From Lachnospiraceae bacterium (GTDB lineage Bacteria; Bacillota; Clostridia; Lachnospirales; Anaerotignaceae): DNA of 64,000 nt. The stretch covers positions 1 through 64,000 of the forward strand of contig CAJTKM010000004.1 of the NCBI GenBank assembly GCA_910576545.1, written 5' to 3'. A model generated the notes under the pieces. The model had not been told where the DNA came from. It worked only from the letters and a program-made list of their open reading frames with translations, and did no database searches. Positions 8,654 to 16,306 of this stretch are shown here, one piece after another (within the stretch, counting starts at the first letter, position 1; every line of letters begins with the position of its first letter). The position numbers and the translations under genes are program-made.

Positions 8654-8957
8654 AATAAAAAACAGCCTGCATCATACAGCCTGATTAAAGAAAATATATT
8701 ATTCTTTTTGATTGGTTTCTAAAGTCAGACGCCGATGGCTGATGCCTGAGAAATTTCCTTCCAAAATTGAAGTTGTACTGAAAAATCCTGATAATTCAGG
8801 CATTTCAAAAAATGAAATTTTCTTATAGCAACATCCATTAAAGCTGCGCCCTTCTTCATTCCCAATGGCTCCCCGTTTTGATTTTCCCGTATTCTCCAGA
8901 AAAAAATTTTTATAACTCCTCCATTTCCGGCACTGCGTACAAAAAGCCCCTCTTATT

Positions 8958-8977
8958 TTTTCTCAATCATGAGAAAA
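8958..8977. promoter_or_regulatory. Palindromic upstream activator site 1
   Basis: A perfect inverted repeat of TTTTCTCA and TGAGAAAA with a 4-bp centre, about 325 bp upstream of the sigma-54 promoter. It shares its core with the two sites at 9111-9145. Binding by the sigma-54 activator at 9480-10904 is inferred. Confidence 0.6.
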
Positions 8978-9110
8978 CATGAAGCTAAAGGGATTTCAAT
9001 ATATTTCAGCACCTGTTCTTGCCTTCAAAAGTGCTGGCAACTCCTGCAATATACGCAAAAAACAGCCTCATTTTTCAAAAAGGAAATTCATTTATAACAA
9101 AATCATTCAT

Positions 9111-9145
9111 TTCTCAAATTTAAGAACATTTCTCATGTTTGAGAA
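9111..9145. promoter_or_regulatory. Tandem palindromic upstream activator sites 2 and 3
   Basis: TTCTCAAATTTAAGAA (9111-9126, imperfect) and TTCTCATGTTTGAGAA (9130-9145, perfect 6-bp arms) are two near-identical palindromes with centres 19 bp apart. Two sites close to a further matching palindrome at 8958 is typical of enhancer-binding proteins. Confidence 0.6.
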
Positions 9146-9201
9146 TCGATAGATCTGCAAGCCATATTGACCACGAAAAAATCCCTCTGTTCCAAGGCTG
9201 T

Positions 9202-9459
9202 TTAATATTTCGTAAGGATCGCCCTGCATTCTTTACAGCAAAAACTCACCGGATGTTCCTCTGCCCAAAATGCCGTCAGCCCGGCATACGCCGCATTCAT
9301 TGTATTGCCAAGGATAATGCCGCCATATTCCTCAATCCTTTTCCTTGTCAGTACCATAAAATGGACTCCCGTGTTTTTCGGCAGCCAATAAACGATATCA
9401 TTCGGCAAACCATGCAGCTCCCCCGCTACCATTTCTCCGCAGCAGTACGGACATTTCAT
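9202..9459 (-). CDS. DUF6487 zinc-ribbon-like small protein
   Basis: This is an 85-residue protein with an N-terminal CPYCCGEMVAGELHG motif and a C-terminal pair of cysteines (FCCKECRAIL), an arrangement expected to bind a metal. Between them lies VYWLPKNTG. The pattern matches the DUF6487 family, whose function is unknown. The start at 9459 is chosen because the cysteine motif begins at once and a GGGGG site precedes it; a longer form would overlap the end of the sigma-54 activator gene. It lies 20 bp downstream of that activator and is co-transcribed with it, which suggests but does not prove a shared role. Confidence 0.7.
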   Translation of the reverse strand: MKCPYCCGEMVAGELHGLPNDIVYWLPKNTGVHFMVLTRKRIEEYGGIILGNTMNAAYAGLTAFWAEEHPVSFCCKECRAILTKY

Positions 9460-9479
9460 CGCGATTCCCCCTTTCCCAA

Positions 9480-10904
9480 TCAAAGCAGGCCATATTTCCC
9501 CAGCTTGCGGTAAAGCGTCGCACGGCTGATTTTCAAAGCGTCCGCCAGGGCATTTTTTTCTGCCAGCGTCGCTTCTTTCCGGATCATGCTTCCCAGCACA
9601 CGCTTCTCATATTCTCCCATGATTTCCTCCAGCGACCAATCCCCGTAGCCGTTGCCAGAACGCAGGACAATGCTGTTCGGCAGGTCAGTAAGCCGAATTT
9701 CCTGTCCTTCTGCAATATTTTCCAGATATTCAATAATATTCTTTAATTCCCGCACATTGCCGGGCCAGTCATAGCTCATCAGAGTCTGCAAAGCCTCCGG
9801 TGATACACCTGTCATATTTTTCCCCAGCTTCTGGTTATAATATGCGATATAGTAATCAATCAGCGCAGGCAGATCCTCCTTGCGTTTGCGCAGGGGCGGC
9901 AGTTCGATAGGGATAATGTTCAGCCGGTAATACAAATCTTCCCTGAATGTTCCTTCTTCCACCATCTGCTCAATATTTTTATTCGTAGCACAAATTACAC
10001 GAATATCGATCGGTATGGGTTTTCTTCCGCCAATGCGTTCCACTTTATTCTCCTGCAATACCCGCAGCAGCTTTGTCTGCACATGCAACGGCATATCCCC
10101 AATTTCATCCAGAAAAATGGTGCTCTTATCCGCCAGCTCGAATTTTCCAATAGAGCCGTGTTTTTTCGCGCCAGTAAACGCCCCTTCCTCATAGCCAAAC
10201 AATTCGCTTTCCACGAGATTCTCAGGTATCGCCGCACAGTTTATGGAAATCATTAGCGCATCGCGCCTGTCGCTTAGGGCATGTATCATTTTCGCCATGA
10301 TCTCCTTGCCCGTTCCGCTTTCGCCCCGCAGAAAAACAGTAGAATTGGATTTTGCAACCTTTTTTCCGATGCGGATAGCCTCCTGCATTTTCGGGCTCTG
10401 CCCTACAAACGACCACGCTTTTTCTGCATTATGGATAATCTTCAGCTGCTGCTCCAACCTGTCATTCGCCTCATCGGTATACAACTTGCTTTCCAGAAGC
10501 ACGCACATATATTTCAAAAATTCCTCCAGCTTGCTCCTGTTTTTCAGCAGATATTCCCGCTGTTCCTCCTGAAAAGCAATAATGGATATGACGCCAACGA
10601 CTGCGCCGTCTTTGAAAATCGGATATGCCAGATTGGCAAGCTCCTTGCAGTAGCCCCTTTTTTCACAGCCGATACAGTTTTCATCCTTTGCTGCGTCTGT
10701 TATGATTCCCTTCTCACCGGAAAGCAATATTCGGCTGAAAAAATTTCCATGGGCAACCGTACTGCCGATTTCTTCTGCATAATTCCCCGTTCCCGCTACA
10801 CGGATCAGCTCACTGTCAACCACGGTAACGTCCGATTCCAATATGGAGGAAATCGCCTGCACATATGCCTGTATAAACGTCTGAATTTTCATCAAAGCCG
10901 TCAA
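9480..10904 (-). CDS. Sigma-54-dependent transcriptional activator (GAF-AAA+-Fis)
   Basis: This enhancer-binding protein of about 474 residues activates RNA polymerase carrying sigma-54. The N-terminal 190 residues form a GAF-like sensor with a cysteine cluster C77-x2-C80-x5-C86 that could hold metal or an iron-sulfur cluster. The central AAA+ domain has Walker A GESGTGKE, the sigma-54 contact loop GAFTGA (in EEGAFTGAKKHG), Walker B FLDEIGDM and the WPGNVREL motif. The C-terminus is a Fis-type helix-turn-helix (NALADALKISRATLYRKLGKYGLL). A TTG start at 10904 is preferred because GGAGG lies 7 nt upstream; a GTG at 10934 and an ATG at 10892 are alternatives. The likely target is the sigma-54 promoter 840 bp downstream of its stop. 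Confidence 0.92.
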   Translation of the reverse strand: MTALMKIQTFIQAYVQAISSILESDVTVVDSELIRVAGTGNYAEEIGSTVAHGNFFSRILLSGEKGIITDAAKDENCIGCEKRGYCKELANLAYPIFKDGAVVGVISIIAFQEEQREYLLKNRSKLEEFLKYMCVLLESKLYTDEANDRLEQQLKIIHNAEKAWSFVGQSPKMQEAIRIGKKVAKSNSTVFLRGESGTGKEIMAKMIHALSDRRDALMISINCAAIPENLVESELFGYEEGAFTGAKKHGSIGKFELADKSTIFLDEIGDMPLHVQTKLLRVLQENKVERIGGRKPIPIDIRVICATNKNIEQMVEEGTFREDLYYRLNIIPIELPPLRKRKEDLPALIDYYIAYYNQKLGKNMTGVSPEALQTLMSYDWPGNVRELKNIIEYLENIAEGQEIRLTDLPNSIVLRSGNGYGDWSLEEIMGEYEKRVLGSMIRKEATLAEKNALADALKISRATLYRKLGKYGLL

Positions 10905-10954
10905 ATGTTTTCCTCCATTCTGCACTCCCGCCACATCTGAAACCTCATTTCATA

Positions 10955-10990
10955 AACAAAAGACCAGCAGCGCAGAAATGCCTGCGCTGC
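10955..10990 (-). terminator. Intrinsic terminator after the Na/Pi transporter gene
   Basis: GCAGCGCAG at 10967-10975 pairs with CTGCGCTGC at 10982-10990; on the minus strand TGGTCTTTTGTTT follows. Confidence 0.7.
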
Positions 10991-11007
10991 CAAAAACTTC
11001 ATTCTTT

Positions 11008-12690
11008 TTAATGCTCCGGAATAATTTCCTCATGGAAGTGCTTTTCTTCCCGGTGTTCATTCAAAACGACCTGCGCGATATTCATAGCGTGGTCGGAAAC
11101 ACGTTCCAGATTACCCAGCAGTTCAAGGAAATGGATCCCCGCGTTTACATTACATTCTGCATTAGACAAGCGATCGATATGACCTGCGCGCAGCTTTTTC
11201 TCCAGCGCGTCAACTTCGTCCTCCAGCACAACTGTATTCTTTGCGTAGCTGATATCGTCAAGCTCCAACGCCTTCACAGCATTATCATAGCTGGAAAGCG
11301 TGGAATTTATCATTTCCTTCAATTCTTCCATTGCTGATACAGAGAAAATAATGCCTTCATTGCTCATTTCCTCCGCCAGTTCGGCGATATTTTCCGCATG
11401 GTCGCCCACACGTTCCATATCGCTGATGGTATTCAGCAGGGATGTTACCGTTTCATTTTCTTTATCATTGATTTGCAGCATACACAACTTAATCAGGTAT
11501 TGAGAAACGCCATCGCAAACCCTGTCCACAACCGTTTCCCGCTGTCTGACATCTGAAATCTTCTCAGGATCCCTGTCTTCAAGCGTACTCAGGGCAAGCT
11601 CCAGATTTTCCCTTGCGATATGCCCCAGACGGATAGTTTCCAGCTTCGCCCCTTCCACAGCAAGGCTGGGAGTCTGAAGCATACGCTGGTCGAGATGCAC
11701 CAGTTGACCTTCGTCTGTTGTTTCCACTTCCGTAATGCCGTTGATGCGCATTGCAAGCAGTATGATCCATTTGGAAAGCGGGATAAGCAATACCGTAGTG
11801 CCAATATTAAACACTGTATGAATCGCACTGATTTGTGTCTGGTTGATGATTCCACCGCCGATGGAAGGATCTATTCTCGTAAACAAAAGCATCGCAAACA
11901 CACTGAATATGATTGTACCAATCAGGTTAAACATCAGATGCATATAACCAACGCATTTCGCATTTTTGCTCGCGCCGATACCACTGAGGATTGCCGTTAC
12001 ACAGGTACCGATATTCTGACCCATGATAATGAACACTGCCGCATTAAACGGCACAAGCCCTGAAGCCGCCAGCGAAAGCAGGATACCCTGCGATGCAGAG
12101 GAGCTTTGAATGATAGCCGTCACAGCCGCGCCAACCAGAATACCCAGAAAAGGGTTCTGTCCCAATGTTACAAATGCGTCCCGAAAAACCTGTGAATCCT
12201 TCAAAGGAGAAACTGAATCGGACATCGTCCCGATGCCGATGAATAATATGCCAAAACCGATTATGATAGAAGCGACTTGTTTTTTCTTTACATTTTTGCC
12301 GACAATCATAATGACTACGCCGACCATCAACGCAAGCGGCGCAAGTGTATCGGGGCTGAGTGCCTTTGCCCATTCCGCACTGGAAACCAGCCAGCCTGTT
12401 GCCGTTGTACCAATGTTCGCGCCCATGATGACCGTCATCGCCTGTGCCAGATTCATCAGCCCTGCATTTACAAAACCGACGACCATAACTGTTGTAGCCG
12501 AAGAACTCTGCACAATAGCCGTTACCAGTGCGCCAAGCGCAATTCCCATGAATTTGTTTTGCGTCAGTGCCGCCAGAATACTTTTCATTTTAGAACCTGC
12601 GGCGTTCTGCAAGCCCTGCGCCATAATGTTCATGCCGTAAATAAACAGCGCAAGCCCTCCGATAAATGGAATGATGATTTCTGAATACAT
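11008..12690 (-). CDS. Na+/phosphate cotransporter with C-terminal PhoU domain
   Basis: This is a 560-residue membrane transporter of the NptA/PNaS family. Two repeated Na/Pi cotransporter units carry the QSSSA motifs expected in each half: VQSSSATTVMVV (about residue 60) and IQSSSASQGIL (about 190). Eight or more hydrophobic segments span residues 1-330. The cytoplasmic part from about 345 on is a PhoU-like helical domain (SDMERVGDHAENIAEL and LERVSDHAMNIAQ), which in this family is thought to tie transport to phosphate status. A GGAGGAG site precedes the ATG. It is monocistronic with its own terminator. No Pho box is evident upstream. Phosphate is the expected substrate. Confidence 0.92.
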   Translation of the reverse strand: MYSEIIIPFIGGLALFIYGMNIMAQGLQNAAGSKMKSILAALTQNKFMGIALGALVTAIVQSSSATTVMVVGFVNAGLMNLAQAMTVIMGANIGTTATGWLVSSAEWAKALSPDTLAPLALMVGVVIMIVGKNVKKKQVASIIIGFGILFIGIGTMSDSVSPLKDSQVFRDAFVTLGQNPFLGILVGAAVTAIIQSSSASQGILLSLAASGLVPFNAAVFIIMGQNIGTCVTAILSGIGASKNAKCVGYMHLMFNLIGTIIFSVFAMLLFTRIDPSIGGGIINQTQISAIHTVFNIGTTVLLIPLSKWIILLAMRINGITEVETTDEGQLVHLDQRMLQTPSLAVEGAKLETIRLGHIARENLELALSTLEDRDPEKISDVRQRETVVDRVCDGVSQYLIKLCMLQINDKENETVTSLLNTISDMERVGDHAENIAELAEEMSNEGIIFSVSAMEELKEMINSTLSSYDNAVKALELDDISYAKNTVVLEDEVDALEKKLRAGHIDRLSNAECNVNAGIHFLELLGNLERVSDHAMNIAQVVLNEHREEKHFHEEIIPEH

Positions 12691-12863
12691 ATTCTCCTCC
12701 GATCTTTATACTGTCCTTTTCATTCCGAAACACGAAGCGGAAGTGCCAAAGCCTTCCAATACTCCAGTATTAAGAATACCATAAAGGCCTGTCCGCCGCA
12801 ATCGCATTTCGACATTTTTATTCCATTTTAACAATATTCTAAACAGTATACGTCTCGTTTTCC

Positions 12864-13937
12864 TTATGTTCCGTTACTTTTATCCGGAAGTATAAACCCG
12901 CCTCCGGCAACGTATTCTCCGTCATACAGTACAAGCGACTGCCCCGGCGTGACCGCGCGCTGCGGTTCATCAAACACACATTCCAGCATTTCGCCCCCTG
13001 TTTTCCGCACCGTACACCATGCCGCCCTGTGCGCATAGCGCAGCTTGCCCATAAAGCGCGCGCCATCTTCAAAACGTTCCGCAGCCATATACGCAATATT
13101 CCCAATCCGCACATCACGGCGAAACAGCGTTTCATTTTCACAAAGCACCACCCTGTTTGTTTCCGGGCACAGGCTATGCACATACATCGGCTTCCCAAAG
13201 GCAATCCCAAGCCCTTTCCTCTGCCCTACGGTATAATACAGCAGCCCTTTGTGCCTGCCCAAAACATGTCCTTCCAAATCCACGAAATCTCCTTCCGCAT
13301 TCCGCCCGTCCTCGGGGCTTTCCCGGAGAATAAAGCCCGCATAATCCCCGTCAGGTATAAAGCAGATGTCCTGGCTTTCGCCCTTCTCCGCCGAGTATCC
13401 GTCGATTTCGGCCGCAATCCTGCGTACTTCGTCCTTTGTATATTCCCCGAGCGGCAGGAGCATCGCCGCGAGCTGTTCCTGCGTGAGTCTGTAAAGCGCA
13501 TACGTCTGGTCTTTCGCTGCCGTTGCAGAGTTTCGTATGGCATATCTGCCCGTTTCCGGGTGTTTATCAATTCTGGCGTAATGCCCTGTGGCAAAATACG
13601 CCGCACCCTCTGCCTTTGCCATTTCCAATAACGCCTGTTCCTTTATCAGGGGATTGCAGACAACACAGGGATTCGGCGTCAGGCCGTTCCGGTAGCTTTC
13701 CATAAATGGCTCTATCACACAACCCCGAAAACGCTTTGACATATCCAGCACTTTATAGCGGATGCCTAATTTTTCGGCAGTCCACGCTGCGTCTTTTACA
13801 GCCTGTCCGCTTTCCGCTCCCTTCCAAAGCCCCAGCGTCACGCCAATAACCTCATACCCCTGCCTTTTCAGCAGGAGAGCGGCGGCTGTACTGTCCACCC
13901 CGCCGGACATGCCAACGATTACTTTTCCTTTTTCCAT
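12864..13937 (-). CDS. mnmA: tRNA-specific 2-thiouridylase MnmA
   Basis: This enzyme inserts sulfur at C2 of the wobble uridine in tRNAs for Lys, Glu and Gln, using ATP and a protein persulfide. The protein is 357 residues, the usual length. It shows the PP-loop SGGVDS (residues 11-16), the catalytic cysteine C91 in NPCVVCN, the second catalytic cysteine in ESQDICFIPDG (about residue 195), and the GQRKGLGIAFGKPMYV motif before the C-terminal beta domain. The start at 13937 (MEKGKVIVGM) is chosen because the PP-loop follows as usual and a GGAAG site is present; an in-frame upstream extension is not typical. It begins immediately after the DUF5662 gene stop, so the two are translationally coupled. 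Confidence 0.95.
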   Translation of the reverse strand: MEKGKVIVGMSGGVDSTAAALLLKRQGYEVIGVTLGLWKGAESGQAVKDAAWTAEKLGIRYKVLDMSKRFRGCVIEPFMESYRNGLTPNPCVVCNPLIKEQALLEMAKAEGAAYFATGHYARIDKHPETGRYAIRNSATAAKDQTYALYRLTQEQLAAMLLPLGEYTKDEVRRIAAEIDGYSAEKGESQDICFIPDGDYAGFILRESPEDGRNAEGDFVDLEGHVLGRHKGLLYYTVGQRKGLGIAFGKPMYVHSLCPETNRVVLCENETLFRRDVRIGNIAYMAAERFEDGARFMGKLRYAHRAAWCTVRKTGGEMLECVFDEPQRAVTPGQSLVLYDGEYVAGGGFILPDKSNGT

Positions 13938-13938
13938 A

Positions 13939-14538
13939 TCAATGCTTCCTTTCCATGCAGTTCCGGCAGAGCCGCAGCTTTTCCCGAAACTCCCTGCGGC
14001 GTTCCCTGCGCAGCAGTTTCCTGATATATGCAAAGGTCGCCTCCTCGCCTTCCGCTGCCAGCATTTTCAGCAGCCTTTCCAAAAGCATGCGTGAATCTTC
14101 ATGCAGCAGTTTCCCCACACGAATGCTTCGTTTATGGTATTCCCACGGGCTTGCGTCGGTATACTTTTCTTTTTGATATGTGCGGCAGGCCGCAATACGG
14201 TCAATAAACATCTCCACCACATAACGCACAGGCATCTTCATACCGCCGAGCAGTTCATCTCTGTCCAGTGTATAATCAATCCAGTATTCAAAATGGTGCT
14301 TGTTCCGGCCTTTGTGGTGCAGCCAGGAACGTGAAAGACCTGTTGCCTCGCGTTCCGCGTTATTCGGGCTGCGGTTGCCCTGATAATATTTCGCACCAAC
14401 AAGAAATTCTGTCGGGCTGTATTTGGATAAATCATGCAAAAGCCCCTGCCGGTAAAGCCCGACCTTAAAACAGCCCTGCCGAACCAGATGTCTGTGATAT
14501 GTAACCGTTTTGAAATGCTCCCAGAATTTTTCCCTCAT
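13939..14538 (-). CDS. DUF5662 family protein
   Basis: This is a 199-residue soluble protein of the DUF5662 family. Conserved blocks are TVTYHRHLVRQGCFKVGLYRQGLLHDLSKYSPTEF, with an H-x-H-like and HD-type arrangement (HRH, LHDLSKYS), then LHHKGRNKHHFEYW, a histidine-rich segment. The HD/HH spacing recalls HD-domain phosphohydrolases, but activity is unproved. The basic C-terminus contains a run of arginines and a CRNC pair. The start at 14538 has an AGGAGG site. It lies directly upstream of mnmA with no gap, and downstream of the isochorismatase-like gene, so the three may form one operon. Confidence 0.75.
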   Translation of the reverse strand: MREKFWEHFKTVTYHRHLVRQGCFKVGLYRQGLLHDLSKYSPTEFLVGAKYYQGNRSPNNAEREATGLSRSWLHHKGRNKHHFEYWIDYTLDRDELLGGMKMPVRYVVEMFIDRIAACRTYQKEKYTDASPWEYHKRSIRVGKLLHEDSRMLLERLLKMLAAEGEEATFAYIRKLLRRERRREFREKLRLCRNCMERKH

Positions 14539-14631
14539 ATTGCCCTCCTGTTTTGCGGCTCCTGCAAAAAAACGGCCGGCGTCTGTTTTTCTACCGACTG
14601 CCCGCCGCTTTTGCCGCATCATACTCTGAAA

Positions 14632-15174
14632 TTATTTAATCAGTTTAGAGATTGCTTTGAAGTGCGGTGAGCCTGCGCCCTTTACCAGCTCAAACAGAGC
14701 AGTTTCGCATGTCGTCACAAACGCACCCTCCTGAACAGCGCGCTCAATACCGAAATCCCTGTTGTAGTTCTTTCTGGAGCCAACACAGTCCGCTACAATG
14801 AATACGCGGAAGCCGCCCTGTGCCAAATCAATAATAGTCTGCAATACACAGATATGCGTTTCCGCACCGCAGATGAGCAATGTGCTTTTGCCCTGTGCCT
14901 TCAGCCATTCTACAAATTCCTTGCTGCCCAGCGCGCTGAAAGACGTTTTATCCATCGGCGTAAATTCGCCCAGTGCCTCTTTCATAGCCGGAACGGTATC
15001 GCCCAGGCCCTTTGTATACTGCTGTGTTACAGCGACAGGCACGCCAATCTCCCGCAGACCTTTTGCTAAAATTGCCGCCTTTGCAATAATTTCGTCTTTC
15101 CCTTCGATAGCGGGCATGAGTTTCTCCTGAAAATCAATAAACACCGCCGCTGTATCTTCCGCAAATATTCTCAT
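14632..15174 (-). CDS. Isochorismatase-like cysteine hydrolase
   Basis: This is a 180-residue hydrolase of the isochorismatase/nicotinamidase fold. The catalytic triad is visible as D14 (VFIDFQEKL), K76 (MDKTSFSA) and C109 (CGAETHICVLQT), with the family cis-peptide context before the cysteine. It is most like YcaC-type hydrolases, whose physiological substrate is not known; nicotinamidase or a ureido hydrolase are alternatives. An AGGAGG site precedes the ATG. It lies downstream of sigG with a gap of 95 bp and upstream of DUF5662-mnmA. Confidence 0.85.
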   Translation of the reverse strand: MRIFAEDTAAVFIDFQEKLMPAIEGKDEIIAKAAILAKGLREIGVPVAVTQQYTKGLGDTVPAMKEALGEFTPMDKTSFSALGSKEFVEWLKAQGKSTLLICGAETHICVLQTIIDLAQGGFRVFIVADCVGSRKNYNRDFGIERAVQEGAFVTTCETALFELVKGAGSPHFKAISKLIK

Positions 15175-15269
15175 CTGTAATCCTCCTAATGTAGTATTGA
15201 AAATACCAGGGTTTCCCTCTCATTTCCAGTTCATATTTTATCGTAATTTTGCGGAATTGTCTATCTATT

Positions 15270-16046
15270 CTACATATATTTTCGCATATTTTGCAGCGCG
15301 CTTTTTTCCAGACGGGAAACCTGCGCCTGGCTGATACCGATTTCCGTGCTGACCTCCGTCTGCGTTTTGCCCTCGAAAAAACGGAGAGAAACAATTTTCT
15401 TTTCCCTCTCCGAAAGGTGGTGCATCGCCTCACTCAGCGAAATGTTTTCCAGCCAAAGCCTGTCCCCGTTCTTTTCATCGCTGACCTGGTCCATCACAAA
15501 AAGCGTATCCCCGCCATCATGGTAGATTGGCTCAAAAAGCGAAACAGGGTCCTGTATCGCATCCAACGCCATCACCACGTTTTCCCGCGTTAGCCCCATC
15601 TCCTTCGCAATTTCCTCCGCCGTCGGCTCCTTTTCCCTCTCCGCCGTCAGCCGCTCCTTGATTTGAAGCGCCTTATATGCCGTATCCCGCAGGGAACGGC
15701 TCACGCGTATCGTGTTGTTGTCCCGCAGATAGCGGCGTATTTCCCCTATAATCATTGGGCAGAAATACGTTGAAGGCATGACCTGCATATTGATGTCAAA
15801 ATTATCAATCGCCTTAATCAGCCCCACCACGCCGATTTGGAATAAATCGTCCATATTTTCATTCCGGTTCTCAAACCGTTTAATGATGCTCAAAACCAGC
15901 CGCAGATTGCCCTCTATCAGCTTTTGTCTGGCTTCTGTGTCCCCTTCTCTGCATTTTATAAATAATTCCCGCGCTTCTGCGCCCGTCAGTACGGGCAGGG
16001 AAGATGTATTGATACCGCTGATTTCCACCTTGCCATAGTATGCCAT
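15270..16046 (-). CDS. sigG: Sporulation sigma factor SigG
   Basis: This is the late forespore sigma factor, 258 residues, matching the usual length. The N-terminus GKVEISGINTSSLPVLTGAE matches the SigG signature (KVEICGVDTSKLPVL in Bacillus). Region 2 (NLRLVLSIIKRFENRNENMDDLFQIGVVGLIKAIDNFD), region 3 and region 4 (IGISQAQVSRLEKSA) are complete. The core of region 2.3 reads VMPSTYFCPMIIGEIRRYL, where related factors read KFSTYAVPMIIGEIRR, a notable change. The start at 16046 follows an AGGAG site. Unlike the spoIIGA-sigE-sigG order of Bacillus, the gene stands alone. A SigF/SigG-type promoter is proposed at 16109-16136. Confidence 0.92.
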   Translation of the reverse strand: MAYYGKVEISGINTSSLPVLTGAEARELFIKCREGDTEARQKLIEGNLRLVLSIIKRFENRNENMDDLFQIGVVGLIKAIDNFDINMQVMPSTYFCPMIIGEIRRYLRDNNTIRVSRSLRDTAYKALQIKERLTAEREKEPTAEEIAKEMGLTRENVVMALDAIQDPVSLFEPIYHDGGDTLFVMDQVSDEKNGDRLWLENISLSEAMHHLSEREKKIVSLRFFEGKTQTEVSTEIGISQAQVSRLEKSALQNMRKYM

Positions 16047-16108
16047 GTTCTCACTCCTGTCGAAGCAGTGTCGTCGGCGGACTTTTCTCCCGCCAACGGT
16101 ATACATGT

Positions 16109-16136
16109 AATTTCCCCTTGCTGACGGGAAATATAC
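16109..16136 (-). promoter_or_regulatory. Possible SigF/SigG-type promoter of sigG
   Basis: The minus strand has GTATA (16132-16136), 14 bp, then GGGGAAATT (16109-16117), which fits the forespore -10 consensus GGNNANANT. The spacer is one base shorter than usual. The -10 lies 63 bp before the start codon. Confidence 0.5.
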
Positions 16137-16233
16137 CCTGCAAATTCTGACAGTGTTTTGCGTCACAAAAGAGCAAAATACAAAGCATCTTTCCATCTGG
16201 AACAGGATAAATGCTGATGAAACGGAAAATTCC

Positions 16234-16262
16234 TGTGCATTTTCTGAAAATAATGCTATAAT
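16234..16262 (+). promoter_or_regulatory. Extended -10 promoter of the CitE-like gene
   Basis: TGCTATAAT ends at 16262 (TATAAT at 16257-16262, with TG one base upstream). The -35 TGTGCA at 16234-16239 is weak, spacer 17 bp. Confidence 0.6.
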
Positions 16263-16306
16263 ACTTAATAGTGTTTCAAAATATACGTGAAGGAGAACCC
16301 GCACAA

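Larger units (their letters stand above)
8654..9201. other. Intergenic control region between the sigma-54 promoter and the DUF6487 gene
   Basis: This stretch of about 550 bp has no gene that can be supported. It is AT-rich and holds three TTCTCA-N4-TGAGAA-type palindromes (annotated separately) in the place expected for activator binding sites, plus a direct repeat CAGCCTG at about 8663-8683. Confidence 0.6.

Noticed and set aside
8654-9201. Small gene in the intergenic control region
   Set aside because: No frame with a ribosome site or sensible composition; the region is AT-rich and full of palindromes.
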